From DTKD01 sp050948905 (GTDB taxonomy: Bacteria > Armatimonadota > UBA5829), in NCBI GenBank assembly GCA_050948905.1, contig JBMNES010000001.1, positions 1,798,001 to 1,862,000 on the forward strand: a stretch of 64,000 nucleotides of DNA. The letters are read 5' to 3'. Position numbers and translations under genes: made by a program. The notes under the pieces were generated by a model. The model had not been told where the DNA came from. It saw nothing but the letters and a program-made list of their open reading frames with translations, and did not search any database. Below, one piece after another: positions 44,779 to 52,911 of this stretch. The stretch's first letter is position 1. Every line of letters begins with the position of its first letter.

Positions 44779-44821
44779 GCGCGGAAGACAGAAGGGCCGT
44801 CGGCATTCTAATCTTCCGCGC
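44779..44821 (+). terminator. Hairpin after ftsZ
   Basis: GCGCGGAAGA (44779-44788) pairs with TCTTCCGCGC (44812-44821) across a 23-nt loop, and TTTT follows 9 nt later. It is probably a weak terminator between ftsZ and the MscS-family gene. Confidence 0.5.
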
Positions 44822-44835
44822 TTCCGTCGTTTTGG

Positions 44836-45684
44836 GTGTTAGAAGAAATCTTGAACCTCATATTCGCATCTCAATATTGGGTTAATTTCTGGCAATCGCA
44901 CGCTGAGAATGCTTTGCTGGCGTCGGCTAAAATTTTGGTCATAGTAGTCGGCTATGTGGTATTGCGCTTTGTGTTGATAAAGCTGATCGGCGGCGTGCTT
45001 AACAAATCCCTGACCAAGCTCAGCGGGGACATGCTGCATGCCAGGAAAGCGCGGTTAGCCGCACTTCGCAGTATGCTCAGCAGCGCGGTCAGCTTCATAC
45101 TGGCGTTTTTGGCTGCAATTATGATATTGCAGGCGGCGGGGATCAATATCGTGCCGCTGCTCACCACCGCCAGCATCGCGGGATTGGCGATAGGCTTCGG
45201 CGCTCAAAAACTCGTGCGTGACGTCATATCCGGCTTTTTCATTTTAATTGAGGATCAGTATGGCATAGGAGATTACGTCACTATCGGGCTTATTACGGGT
45301 GAGGTTGTTGAGCTGCAGATTCGCACTACCCGCATCAGGGATGCCGCTGGCAAACTATATATCCTCAGCAACGGCGATATAACCCAGGTCTGCAACCACT
45401 CCCGCGGGGATTTGATTTTAACAGCCGATTACTCGGTAACCTCTGCCTCTGATGTCGATAAAGCTCGAAAGGTGCTGGCTGAGGTCGGCAAATCGGTGGC
45501 GGCTCAATTTCCCAGCGATATCAAAAAACCGTTCGTATGCGATGGAATGGCCAGCATCACCCCGACTTCAAATACGATCCGGCTTATGGGTATTGTCGTT
45601 CCCGATTCGCAGGAAAAAATAAGGTTTGAGCTGAACCAGCGGGTACGTGAAGCGTTTGCTCAAAACGATATCTCTTTGGCTTAA
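44836..45684 (+). CDS. Small-conductance mechanosensitive channel, MscS family
   Basis: This 282-residue protein has three N-terminal transmembrane segments, the Gly/Ala-rich pore helix (IAGLAIGFGAQKLVRDVISG) and the cytoplasmic beta domain with IEDQYGIGDYVTI and the TRIRDAAGKLYILSNGDI strand typical of MscS/YggB. It releases solutes under osmotic down-shock. The start is GTG at 44836 with no strong ribosome site. Confidence 0.92.
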   Translation: MLEEILNLIFASQYWVNFWQSHAENALLASAKILVIVVGYVVLRFVLIKLIGGVLNKSLTKLSGDMLHARKARLAALRSMLSSAVSFILAFLAAIMILQAAGINIVPLLTTASIAGLAIGFGAQKLVRDVISGFFILIEDQYGIGDYVTIGLITGEVVELQIRTTRIRDAAGKLYILSNGDITQVCNHSRGDLILTADYSVTSASDVDKARKVLAEVGKSVAAQFPSDIKKPFVCDGMASITPTSNTIRLMGIVVPDSQEKIRFELNQRVREAFAQNDISLA

Positions 45685-45687
45685 CCC

Positions 45688-45722
45688 AAACGGGCTTGCC
45701 GGTCTTGCCGGCAAACCCGTTT
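45688..45722. terminator. Bidirectional terminator between MscS and the zinc-ribbon gene
   Basis: AAACGGGCTTGCCGG (45688-45702) and CCGGCAAACCCGTTT (45708-45722) form a 15-bp stem with one mismatch and a 5-nt loop, with a short T run on each strand, between two convergent genes. Confidence 0.8.
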
Positions 45723-45753
45723 AATGGCCATCAAAGTCGCGGTCGCGACCGCA

Positions 45754-46098
45754 CTAAGCCCGGCCGAACAGTCTTCTAAGTGAATCCCACACATCCGCCC
45801 ACATACCAGGTTTGGGCGGTGTGCTCGGCACTGCCTCATCTACAAACAGCGACTCGTCCAGGCCGCCGAATCTTTCCGCCATAGCCCTAATGGCTTCACG
45901 AACGGTTTCTTTATCCCTGTAAAACCAGCCACTCCATCCGCAGACGTGGCAGTGTGTATTGCCTGCCGGGTTGAGCGCGTCGCAGAGGCCGCACACCTTA
46001 AAGTCCCGCTCACTGTGTCCGATTTTATCAGGACCTTTGTCTTGCCACTGCATTGCGGTATACCATCCACGCGCTCGATTAACGGCTTTACCCGTCAT
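45754..46098 (-). CDS. Hypothetical protein with a four-Cys zinc ribbon
   Basis: This protein of about 114 residues contains CGLCDALNPAGNTHCHVCGWSG (two Cys pairs), a ribbon of the RanBP2/rubredoxin-like type, then a charged helix (DKETVREAIRAMAERF) and an acidic, Pro-rich tail ending in DSLRRLFGRA. There is no signal peptide. ATG 46098 with a G-rich ribosome site is more likely than the frame start at 46158. I do not recognise the family. It is divergent from the ECF sigma operon. Confidence 0.65.
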   Translation of the reverse strand: MTGKAVNRARGWYTAMQWQDKGPDKIGHSERDFKVCGLCDALNPAGNTHCHVCGWSGWFYRDKETVREAIRAMAERFGGLDESLFVDEAVPSTPPKPGMWADVWDSLRRLFGRA

Positions 46099-46178
46099 GG
46101 TAATTGTCCCCCCGGCTTGATTTGTGCTAAACCCGCCGTGATATCGGCTGCTTATCACAATACCGTCCAGGCTTTGAC

Positions 46179-46207
46179 TTGAGTTATAAACACCATTCCC
46201 TTATAAT
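46179..46207 (+). promoter_or_regulatory. Sigma-70-type promoter upstream of the ECF sigma gene
   Basis: TTGAGT (46179-46184) and TATAAT (46202-46207) are 17 bp apart. This would provide basal expression besides the ECF-type promoter 60 bp downstream. Confidence 0.5.
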
Positions 46208-46264
46208 TAAGTTGTGCGAGGATAGCAGCGCCAAATCTTCTCAAAAAATCTGGTAATCAGATTG

Positions 46265-46290
46265 GGAACCTTTGCCTGCTTATCAGCGTA
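46265..46290 (+). promoter_or_regulatory. ECF-sigma autoregulatory promoter
   Basis: GGAACC (46265-46270), a 16-bp spacer and CGTA (46287-46290) match the general ECF promoter form (GGAAC at -35, CGTM at -10). It lies 29 bp before the sigma gene start. The same elements precede htrA with identical spacing. Confidence 0.6.
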
Positions 46291-46319
46291 CATAAATCTA
46301 GGAACGAGGTGGAGGTCCC

Positions 46320-46901
46320 TTGGTGGAATTAGTAGACACCGTTATTGAGGGAGCACGAGACGAGGATCGACGCGAGTTTGACCGTCTTGTGGAACGCTAC
46401 CACAAGCAGGCATACAATATCGCGTATCGAATGGCTGGCAATCATGCTGAGGCAGAGGATCTGACTCAGGAAGCATTTATTCGCGCATTCAGATTTTTCG
46501 GCCAGTATCGAAGGGAACTGCCGTTTGATAGCTGGTTATATAAAATTATGTCCAACGTCTTCATCGATCGCTTGCGAAGAAGGCCGAAGGTGAAGATAAG
46601 ATCACTGGATCAACCAGTGCAGACCGCCGAAGGAGAAGCGCCGTTTGATGTTGCTGATACGGCGCGCGGTCCGGAAGATGCTGTTTTGGCGATGGAAGTG
46701 GATGGTCGCATACAGGCAGCTTTGGAGAATCTACCTGAGGTGTTCAGGATTACGGTGATTTATGCCGATCTCGAGGGTCTTTCGTATGAAGAAATTGCGG
46801 AGGCCACGAACACAAACATCGGCACTGTGCGATCAAGGCTTCACCGTGGAAGGCGTCTTCTCAGGGACAAACTCAAAAAGTATGAACATCAGTTACTATA
46901 G
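46320..46901 (+). CDS. ECF RNA polymerase sigma factor (RpoE/SigW-like)
   Basis: This 193-residue sigma factor has region 2 (AEDLTQEAFIRAFRFF and FDSWLYKIMSNVFIDRLRR) and region 4 (LPEVFRITVIYADLEGLSYEEIAEATNTNIGTVRSRLHRGRRLL), and lacks regions 1 and 3. TTG 46320 and GTG 46323 are both possible behind GAGGTGGAGG. Directly downstream is a zinc-dependent anti-sigma factor and then htrA, the classic envelope-stress arrangement. Confidence 0.94.
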   Translation: MVELVDTVIEGARDEDRREFDRLVERYHKQAYNIAYRMAGNHAEAEDLTQEAFIRAFRFFGQYRRELPFDSWLYKIMSNVFIDRLRRRPKVKIRSLDQPVQTAEGEAPFDVADTARGPEDAVLAMEVDGRIQAALENLPEVFRITVIYADLEGLSYEEIAEATNTNIGTVRSRLHRGRRLLRDKLKKYEHQLL

Positions 46902-46915
46902 GCAGGTGTAATACT

Positions 46916-47446
46916 ATGAATTGCCGGCGTGTTGTGAACTTGATATCGGCTTATGTGGATGGCGAATTGACTGGCGCGGAGATGCTCGATATCAGAAGTC
47001 ATCTCCGCGAATGTCCGGATTGTGCGGAAGAATACGAATCGATTAGGGCGACCAAGCTTATGGTCGCAAGGCTCAACACTATCACCCCAAGAGCAGACCT
47101 TGCGGCGAGCATTATGCACAGGCTGAATCAGATAAACACGCCGCCGCATCAGCGGGCGTTGAGCCGGATGTCGAGCTATCTGGCTCGCAAGCTCAGCCCT
47201 GTAGTGGCTGCGTTGGCGGTGTCGGGGATGGCATTCGCATTTTTGGCCATTGGCGGACAGAGTAAACTTGTTTCCAACAACGATGTTATGGCGAATGCGC
47301 CGATAGATCTGCACGCGCAGCAGGTGTCTCTGGTGCCGGAGATGCCGGAAAGCGCTATGTTGTACTCAAACTCGGCGCCTTTGGTGGTGGCAAATGAGAT
47401 GTCGCAGGGAGCGTCCCTGCGGATGGTGGACTTTACAGTTCGATAG
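46916..47446 (+). CDS. Zinc-binding anti-sigma factor (zf-HC2)
   Basis: This 176-residue protein has the ZAS motif HLRECPDC (His-x3-Cys-x2-Cys) at about residues 31-38 with an upstream Asp/Glu-rich helix, followed by a transmembrane helix (about 92-115) and a periplasmic tail of about 60 residues. It would hold the sigma factor of the preceding gene at the membrane until the tail is cleaved or zinc is lost. It starts 14 bp after the sigma gene stop with AGGTG upstream. Confidence 0.92.
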   Translation: MNCRRVVNLISAYVDGELTGAEMLDIRSHLRECPDCAEEYESIRATKLMVARLNTITPRADLAASIMHRLNQINTPPHQRALSRMSSYLARKLSPVVAALAVSGMAFAFLAIGGQSKLVSNNDVMANAPIDLHAQQVSLVPEMPESAMLYSNSAPLVVANEMSQGASLRMVDFTVR

Positions 47447-47475
47447 ACTAATTAAGTTTGGCGTCGGAAGACGAT

Positions 47476-47523
47476 GCGCCAGACAAACCTTCGGGCGCAC
47501 CTACCCCAAGTTTTGTCTGGCGC
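47476..47523 (+). terminator. Long-loop inverted repeat between anti-sigma gene and htrA
   Basis: GCGCCAGACAAA (47476-47487) and its complement (47512-47523) are perfect 12-bp arms with a 24-nt loop that itself contains GGGCGC. It probably ends the sigma/anti-sigma transcript. No T-tract follows, so attenuation is also possible. Confidence 0.5.
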
Positions 47524-47597
47524 GTTGCCATATTTGAGGCCGCGAGGCGGTTGATAATCTGCCGGACCCAGACCCCGATTCTACGTTATAAATATGT

Positions 47598-47623
47598 GGA
47601 ACGAGCAAAAGATCAGCTCCGTC
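47598..47623 (+). promoter_or_regulatory. ECF-sigma type promoter of htrA
   Basis: GGAACG (47598-47603), a 16-bp spacer and CGTC (47620-47623). Spacing equals that of the promoter at 46265. It lies 68 bp before the htrA start codon. Confidence 0.6.
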
Positions 47624-47691
47624 CAAATAGGCGTACTAAGTAATTTGTTTCGACATATACTCATATACACATCAGGAGGAAAAGACGAGCG

Positions 47692-49146
47692 ATGCTGTCT
47701 TACTTGAGATCGAGAGTAAAGAACCCCAGTCTTTTGATGGTATGTATCCTCAGCCTTGCGTTGGGGTTCTCGCTGGCTTCACACTACTACCAGCACGTGA
47801 GCAGTCCGGCGATAGCTGCTCCGCCAAAGGATCTTAGCAATGCAAACTGGCGGACGGCGTTTGCGGATATTGCGGACAAAATTGCTCCGAGCGTGGTCTT
47901 TATCACCAGCGAAAAGGATGTCACTTATCAGTCCATCGATCCATTCGAGGGCTTTGGTTTTGGATGGCCGTTCGGTGAACCGAGACAGGCGCCCAAAACT
48001 GAGAAAAGAACACAAAAAGCCACCGGTTCGGGCTTTGTTGTGCGCTCTGATGGCTATATTCTCACAAACAATCACGTCGTTGCAGGGGCCGACAGGGTCA
48101 CTGTCAAACTCTCCGACGGCCGGGACTTCAAAGGCAAGGTATTCCTGGATCCCAGAACTGACCTCGCTTTGGTAAAAATTGAGGCCACGAACCTTCCTGC
48201 GGTCACTTTTGCAGACTCCGACAAGGTGCAGGTTGGCGAATGGGCTATCGCTATAGGTAACCCGTTCGGGTGGCGAAATACGGTGACTGTCGGCGTCGTC
48301 AGCGCCCTTAGAAGAGAGTCCGACCCAAGCGCAGACAATGGCGGATTGGGCTACCCAGAGGCTATTCAGACCGACGCCGCGATCAATCCGGGCAACTCCG
48401 GCGGGCCGCTGGTAGATGTAGATGGCAAGGTTATCGGAGTCAACTTTATGATTATATCCAGCACCCGGCAGAGCGCAGGGATTGGCTTCGCGATTCCATC
48501 AAACAGTGCCAAGTTCGTAATGGATCAGCTCATCACCAAGGGCAAGGTCGTACGAGGCTATCTCGGCCTGGTGCCAGTCGATCTCAGCCCGGTTAAAGCG
48601 GAGGTCTATGGGACCAAAAAGGGCGCGTTGGTCGAGAGTGTGGAGGCAGACTCTCCTGCCGATAAAGCCGGTATACAGGTGGCGGACATCATAACTCAGA
48701 TCGACGGCAAAACAGTCGACACCGCTCTCGATCTACGCAGGGTCACTCAGTCGCTGGCCCCGGGATCGACTATTAAACTGACAGTGCTCCGAGACAAGGC
48801 CGAAAAAGTACTCACCGTTAAGCTCGGAGAGGCCCCAAGCGGCCTGGAAGAAGCCAAGGCAGAAACTGGTGGCAAACTCGGTCTTTCGGTTGACGCTCTA
48901 ACTCAACAGAAGGCGCGATCGCTCGGCCTGCCCGGAACATCCGGTGTTGTTGTAACCAATGTCGAACCAGGAAGCGCGGCTGATAGAGCTGGAATCCAGA
49001 AGGACGACGTTATCAGCAGGATCGACAACACTGTGGTCAAAAACGTCGCCACTTACAACGCGGCTATTGCTAAACTAAAAAACGCCGCGGTTATGGTAAT
49101 CCATCGGGGCGGCACCACTTCTATCATTGAGGTGCCTTTAGACTAA
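47692..49146 (+). CDS. htrA: HtrA/DegP-family serine protease with two PDZ domains
   Basis: This 484-residue protein has an N-terminal signal anchor (SLLMVCILSLALGFSLA), a trypsin-like domain with catalytic His128 (TNNHVVAG), Asp157 (RTDLALVKI) and Ser236 (GNSGGPL), and two PDZ domains (about residues 290-385 and 400-480). It degrades or refolds damaged proteins in the periplasm. AGGAGG lies 12 nt before the ATG. Its own ECF-like promoter and the adjacent sigma/anti-sigma pair suggest induction by envelope stress. Confidence 0.95.
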   Translation: MLSYLRSRVKNPSLLMVCILSLALGFSLASHYYQHVSSPAIAAPPKDLSNANWRTAFADIADKIAPSVVFITSEKDVTYQSIDPFEGFGFGWPFGEPRQAPKTEKRTQKATGSGFVVRSDGYILTNNHVVAGADRVTVKLSDGRDFKGKVFLDPRTDLALVKIEATNLPAVTFADSDKVQVGEWAIAIGNPFGWRNTVTVGVVSALRRESDPSADNGGLGYPEAIQTDAAINPGNSGGPLVDVDGKVIGVNFMIISSTRQSAGIGFAIPSNSAKFVMDQLITKGKVVRGYLGLVPVDLSPVKAEVYGTKKGALVESVEADSPADKAGIQVADIITQIDGKTVDTALDLRRVTQSLAPGSTIKLTVLRDKAEKVLTVKLGEAPSGLEEAKAETGGKLGLSVDALTQQKARSLGLPGTSGVVVTNVEPGSAADRAGIQKDDVISRIDNTVVKNVATYNAAIAKLKNAAVMVIHRGGTTSIIEVPLD

Positions 49147-49173
49147 TAGCATTTGCATCGGCTTCCTCAGTTG

Positions 49174-49202
49174 GCGGGCGGCGATTTCGAATCGCCGCCC
49201 GC
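49174..49202 (+). terminator. Terminator-like hairpin after htrA
   Basis: A perfect 13-bp stem (GCGGGCGGCGATT, 49174-49186, with its complement at 49190-49202) closes a 3-nt TCG loop. It is 27 bp past the htrA stop and has no T-tract. Confidence 0.7.
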
Positions 49203-49267
49203 TATCATCTCAACCACTTTCTCAATTGCCTCGAAAGTGTTAACATGATTTAAGCGTGAAGTCACGT

Positions 49268-49287
49268 AACTTGATCAAGGTCAAGTT
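49268..49287. promoter_or_regulatory. FNR/Crp-like palindrome upstream of hydG
   Basis: AACTTGA-N6-TCAAGTT is a perfect 7-bp-arm palindrome containing TTGAT-N4-GTCAA, one base off the FNR consensus. With TATGCT at 49307-49312 as -10 box the start would fall near 49319, placing the site centre at -41.5, the standard position for class II activation. A second palindrome, CGTGA-AG-TCACG (49255-49266), lies just upstream. Confidence 0.55.
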
Positions 49288-49342
49288 TCGTGGCCGCTCG
49301 CTGGTGTATGCTTAAGCTGAGATATCCAGAGGGGTAAAGAAA

Positions 49343-50752
49343 ATGAGCACGGTATCAGAGGATCAGGTTGGATTCATCGATGAGCAGTTGATCAATTCAC
49401 TGCTGGAGGCTGGAAAATCGGCGGACAAGTCGAGGGGGTTGGAGATTGTCGCGAAGGCAAGGGAATGCCACGGTTTGGAACTCGACGAATTGGCGGTCCT
49501 GTTGCAGACGGAGGATCCCGAAGTAATTTCGGCGATATATGAGGCCGCCTTATACGTCAAAAACACGATCTACGGCAAGAGGATGGTCTTCTTTGCGCCG
49601 CTATACGTCAGCAATGTTTGTGCAAACAACTGTCTTTACTGTGGGTTCCGACGGGACAACACGGAACTCAAACGCCGCGTCTTGACTCAGGACGAGATTC
49701 GGCGGGAGATCGAGATTCTTCTCGAAGAGGGTCACAAACGAGTGCTTTTGGTCGCAGGTGAGCACCCCAAACTCTCCGGTATAGACTACATCATCGAGTC
49801 TATCGCCACTATTTACGATACAAAAGTAGGCGACGCGTCAATCAGGCGCATCAACGTCAACTGTGCGCCTTTGACTGTCGAGGAGTTCGCTCGGCTCAAG
49901 GCCACTGGTATCGGCACGTATCAGTGCTTCCAGGAGACCTACCATCTGGAAACGTATAAGAAAATGCATCCATCTGGGCCGAAGAGGGACTACCTGAACC
50001 GGCTTCTCGCACCGGATCGTGCGATGCAGGCAGGCATTGATGACGTCGGGGTAGGGGCACTGTTCGGGCTTACGGATTTCAGGTTCGAGGTGATGGGCGT
50101 GTTGATGCACTCTCAGTATCTCGATGGCAAATATGGGGTGGGGCCTCATACGATCTCGGTGCCGAGGTTGGAGCCTGCCCTCAACGCGCCTATGGCGAAT
50201 CATCCACCGGATGCAGTAACGGATGACAATATGCGACGCATTGTGAGCTGCTTGAGGCTCGCGGTTCCGTATACTGGCATTATTCTTACCACCAGAGAGC
50301 GACCGTCGTTCAGAACCGAACTGATCGCCCTTGGCGTCTCTCAGGTCAGCGCGGGGTCAAGGACATCCCCTGGCGGCTACTACGACGCCAAGGCACACGC
50401 GCCAGAAGCCGAACAGTTCTCCATCGGTGACGAGAGGAGCCTTTCGGAGGTGCTGTGCAGTCTTTGCAAGGACGACTACATTCCGAGCTTCTGCACGGCG
50501 TGTTATCGCAGCGGCAGGACGGGTGAGGCGTTTATGGGTCTGGCCAAGCACGGCGAGATTCATAAGATGTGCGGCCCGAACGCTTTGCTGTCTCTCAAAG
50601 AGTACTTGATAGACTACGCGGAGGCCGAGACTCGACAGGAAGGGGAGCGGGTTATTGCCGATGGGCTTAAAGACCTCCCGGATGCGCTGCGAAAGCGAAC
50701 TGAAGAGTATCTGAATCGAATTGAGGCTGGGGAGCGTGACCTCTATATATAG
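49343..50752 (+). CDS. hydG: [FeFe]-hydrogenase maturase HydG (radical SAM)
   Basis: This 469-residue protein has the radical-SAM cluster motif CANNCLYC (Cys-x3-Cys-x2-Cys) at about residues 93-100 and the HydG-specific second-cluster motif CTAC-x22-C near residues 390-416. HydG splits tyrosine to supply CO and cyanide for the hydrogenase H-cluster. GAGGGG precedes the ATG. hydE follows by 38 bp. No hydF and no hydrogenase subunit genes lie in this window. Confidence 0.95.
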   Translation: MSTVSEDQVGFIDEQLINSLLEAGKSADKSRGLEIVAKARECHGLELDELAVLLQTEDPEVISAIYEAALYVKNTIYGKRMVFFAPLYVSNVCANNCLYCGFRRDNTELKRRVLTQDEIRREIEILLEEGHKRVLLVAGEHPKLSGIDYIIESIATIYDTKVGDASIRRINVNCAPLTVEEFARLKATGIGTYQCFQETYHLETYKKMHPSGPKRDYLNRLLAPDRAMQAGIDDVGVGALFGLTDFRFEVMGVLMHSQYLDGKYGVGPHTISVPRLEPALNAPMANHPPDAVTDDNMRRIVSCLRLAVPYTGIILTTRERPSFRTELIALGVSQVSAGSRTSPGGYYDAKAHAPEAEQFSIGDERSLSEVLCSLCKDDYIPSFCTACYRSGRTGEAFMGLAKHGEIHKMCGPNALLSLKEYLIDYAEAETRQEGERVIADGLKDLPDALRKRTEEYLNRIEAGERDLYI

Positions 50753-50790
50753 TCCGTGATGGCCCAGTTTATGCAGTATAGGTATATGTA

Positions 50791-51882
50791 ATGAGCTTAG
50801 ACAATCTTATGCAGAAGTGTTTGGCAACAGGCCAGTTGTCAAGGGATGAGATACTTTATCTCTTAAACTTAGACAACGAGGCCGATATTGCCCGGTTGCT
50901 GAAGACTGCCGATGCCGTGCGTAAAGAAGAATGCGGAGATGCGGTGCAGATTCGTGCGTTGGTTGAGATGTCCAACGTCTGCGCACGGCACTGCCTATAC
51001 TGCGGCATAAGGGCTCCAAATTCCCAGGCGACCAGATACAGAATGCCTCCGGATGAGGTGGTGGAGCTTGCCGTTAACCTCGATAAAAAAGGGCTTCGGA
51101 CGATCGTTTTGCAGTCTGGCGAGGATCCATATTACTCAGCAGCGATCGTCGCGGATATGGTCAGCCGCATAAAAAGTCAGACTCAGATGGCGGTTACTTT
51201 ATGTCTGGGCGAGCGTCCTGAAGAGGATTATCGACTTTGGAAAGAGGCTGGTGCGGATCGATATTTGCTGCGTCACGAAACGGCGAACCGCAAATTATAC
51301 GCAAAACTGCATCCGGACAGCAATTATGACCATAGAATGCAGTGTCTGCACATCCTCAGAGAGCTGGGTTATCAGGTTGGCGCAGGATGTATGGTCGGCG
51401 TGCCGGGTCAGGGTGTTGATGAAATGGCCGACGATATCGAGTTTTTTAGAGATTTTCAGCCGGATATGGCCGGAATTGGGCCATATATTCCACATCCGCA
51501 GACCCCGCTTGCAAACAGCCCTACTGGGACTGTTGAAATGACTCTAAAAATGGTGGCGCTGGCCAGAATAGTCACCCGCAATGCGCTTCTGCCCGCCACT
51601 ACTGCAATCGGCTCCATTGAGGAATTGGGTCGTGAGATGGCGCTTGAGGCTGGCGCTGACGTAGTTATGCCGAACTACACGCCGCTGAAATACCGAGTTC
51701 ATTATGAGATTTATCCCAACAAACGATGCATCACCGAGGAACCGGAGCATTGCGACACTTGCATGCGACTGAGACTTCGGTCGGTGGGCCGTTATGTGGC
51801 ACAGAATCGCGGCCATTCTCGTAAGCTGAAGAATGCGGAGATTTGTGCTGACATTTCGGAAGATGCGACCTGTGGCAGCTAA
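50791..51882 (+). CDS. hydE: [FeFe]-hydrogenase maturase HydE (radical SAM)
   Basis: This 363-residue protein has the motif CARHCLYCGIRAPN (Cys-x3-Cys-x2-Cys) at about residues 64-71, followed by the TIM-barrel pattern typical of HydE (VLQSGEDPYYS, LRHETANRKLY, GCMVGVPGQ, GIGPYIPHPQTP). It makes the bridging dithiolate precursor of the H-cluster with HydG and HydF. The ribosome site is weak. A late EHCDTC pair is seen near residue 320. Confidence 0.94.
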   Translation: MSLDNLMQKCLATGQLSRDEILYLLNLDNEADIARLLKTADAVRKEECGDAVQIRALVEMSNVCARHCLYCGIRAPNSQATRYRMPPDEVVELAVNLDKKGLRTIVLQSGEDPYYSAAIVADMVSRIKSQTQMAVTLCLGERPEEDYRLWKEAGADRYLLRHETANRKLYAKLHPDSNYDHRMQCLHILRELGYQVGAGCMVGVPGQGVDEMADDIEFFRDFQPDMAGIGPYIPHPQTPLANSPTGTVEMTLKMVALARIVTRNALLPATTAIGSIEELGREMALEAGADVVMPNYTPLKYRVHYEIYPNKRCITEEPEHCDTCMRLRLRSVGRYVAQNRGHSRKLKNAEICADISEDATCGS

Positions 51883-51981
51883 CGAATTTGACATTGTGAA
51901 AATGAAATGTTAGTATGCCATGTTCTCGCACCGTTTCCTCAGGCGGTTTTTACCCTCAAAAAGTTTTAATGGGGGCTGCCT

Positions 51982-52857
51982 ATGGGTAAGCGGCGCGGGA
52001 AGGGAGGCGATAATTTGCAGAGACGCGAGTTTCGGCTTGCGAGGACCGCCCTGTCGATAGTGATAGGATTCGCTATTTTTGCGGCGGTAGCAGCCAACCG
52101 AGATGACGTTGTGCAAGCGCAGCGCCTGGCGACGGTAAATGTCTTAATAAGGTCTAACGGGGCCGAGCGGCATATACGTACCGCCCAGACGACTGTCGGC
52201 GCGACCCTAAAAGAAGCAGGGGTCGAGGTGGGGCCGATAGACAAGGTCACACCGGCGACGAATCAGCGACCGAAAGACGGGATGATCATTACGGTCGTGA
52301 AGGTAAAGAATGTGGTGGAAGTTGAAAAACAGCCCATTGCATTCGACTCGGTTAAAACATTCACTACCTCGCTGCGGCCGGGGCAAGTTAAGCTTGATAC
52401 ACCCGGCGAGCCAGGGGAAAAGCTAATTCGTTATGTGGTTCGCTATGAAGACGGCAAGCCCGTTCAGCGAACACTGATTGGGTCCGAAGTAGCAAAAAAA
52501 CCGGCCAATAAAGTGGTCAGCATCGGATCCAGAGGCCGTTATACGAGCCGGGGAGAGTACCGAACCAGGAAAATCCTCAAAATGTCGGCGACCGCGTATG
52601 AGCCGGGGCCTAGAAGTTGTGGGAAATACGCCACAGGCAGGACCGCATCTGGCCTACAGGCGGGCTATGGCGTAGTGGCGGTGGACCCAAGGGTCATACC
52701 GCTCGGCACGAAATTATATGTCGAAGGCTACGGCTATGCTATCGCGGGAGATCGAGGAAGAGCGATTAAAGGCAATCGCATAGATCTCGGTTTCGCCACG
52801 GTTCGTGAAGCGCTGAACTTTGGGACGAAGAGTGTCATAGTTCACGTTTTAGAGTAG
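51982..52857 (+). CDS. G5/3D-domain cell-wall protein (YabE-like)
   Basis: This 291-residue protein has an N-terminal signal anchor (TALSIVIGFAIFAAVAANR), a DUF348 module (TVNVLIRSNGAERHIRTAQTTVGATLKEAGV), a G5 domain (EVEKQPIAFDSV to RYEDGKPVQRTLI) and a C-terminal 3D domain with conserved Asp residues (VAVDPRVIPLGT, GDRGRAIKGNRIDLGF). The 3D barrel resembles lytic transglycosylase MltA, so peptidoglycan cleavage outside the membrane is likely. The arrangement equals YabE of Bacillus, which also precedes rsmA/ksgA; the next gene here is rsmA. Confidence 0.9.
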   Translation: MGKRRGKGGDNLQRREFRLARTALSIVIGFAIFAAVAANRDDVVQAQRLATVNVLIRSNGAERHIRTAQTTVGATLKEAGVEVGPIDKVTPATNQRPKDGMIITVVKVKNVVEVEKQPIAFDSVKTFTTSLRPGQVKLDTPGEPGEKLIRYVVRYEDGKPVQRTLIGSEVAKKPANKVVSIGSRGRYTSRGEYRTRKILKMSATAYEPGPRSCGKYATGRTASGLQAGYGVVAVDPRVIPLGTKLYVEGYGYAIAGDRGRAIKGNRIDLGFATVREALNFGTKSVIVHVLE

Positions 52858-52885
52858 CGATTAAGCTATTTAAAAAACCCGTTAA

Positions 52886-52903
52886 GGCCGCCGAAAGGCG
52901 GCC
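52886..52903 (+). terminator. GAAA-tetraloop hairpin before rsmA
   Basis: GGCCGCC-GAAA-GGCGGCC is a perfect stable stem 28 bp after the YabE-like stop and only 8 bp before the rsmA ATG at 52912. It may end the upstream transcript or limit rsmA translation. Confidence 0.6.
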
Positions 52904-52911
52904 TATATTGT

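Noticed and set aside
47458..47643. 61-codon frame between the anti-sigma gene and htrA
   Set aside because: It spans a 12-bp inverted repeat and the -35 and -10 boxes of htrA, has no good ribosome site and a composition unlike its neighbours.
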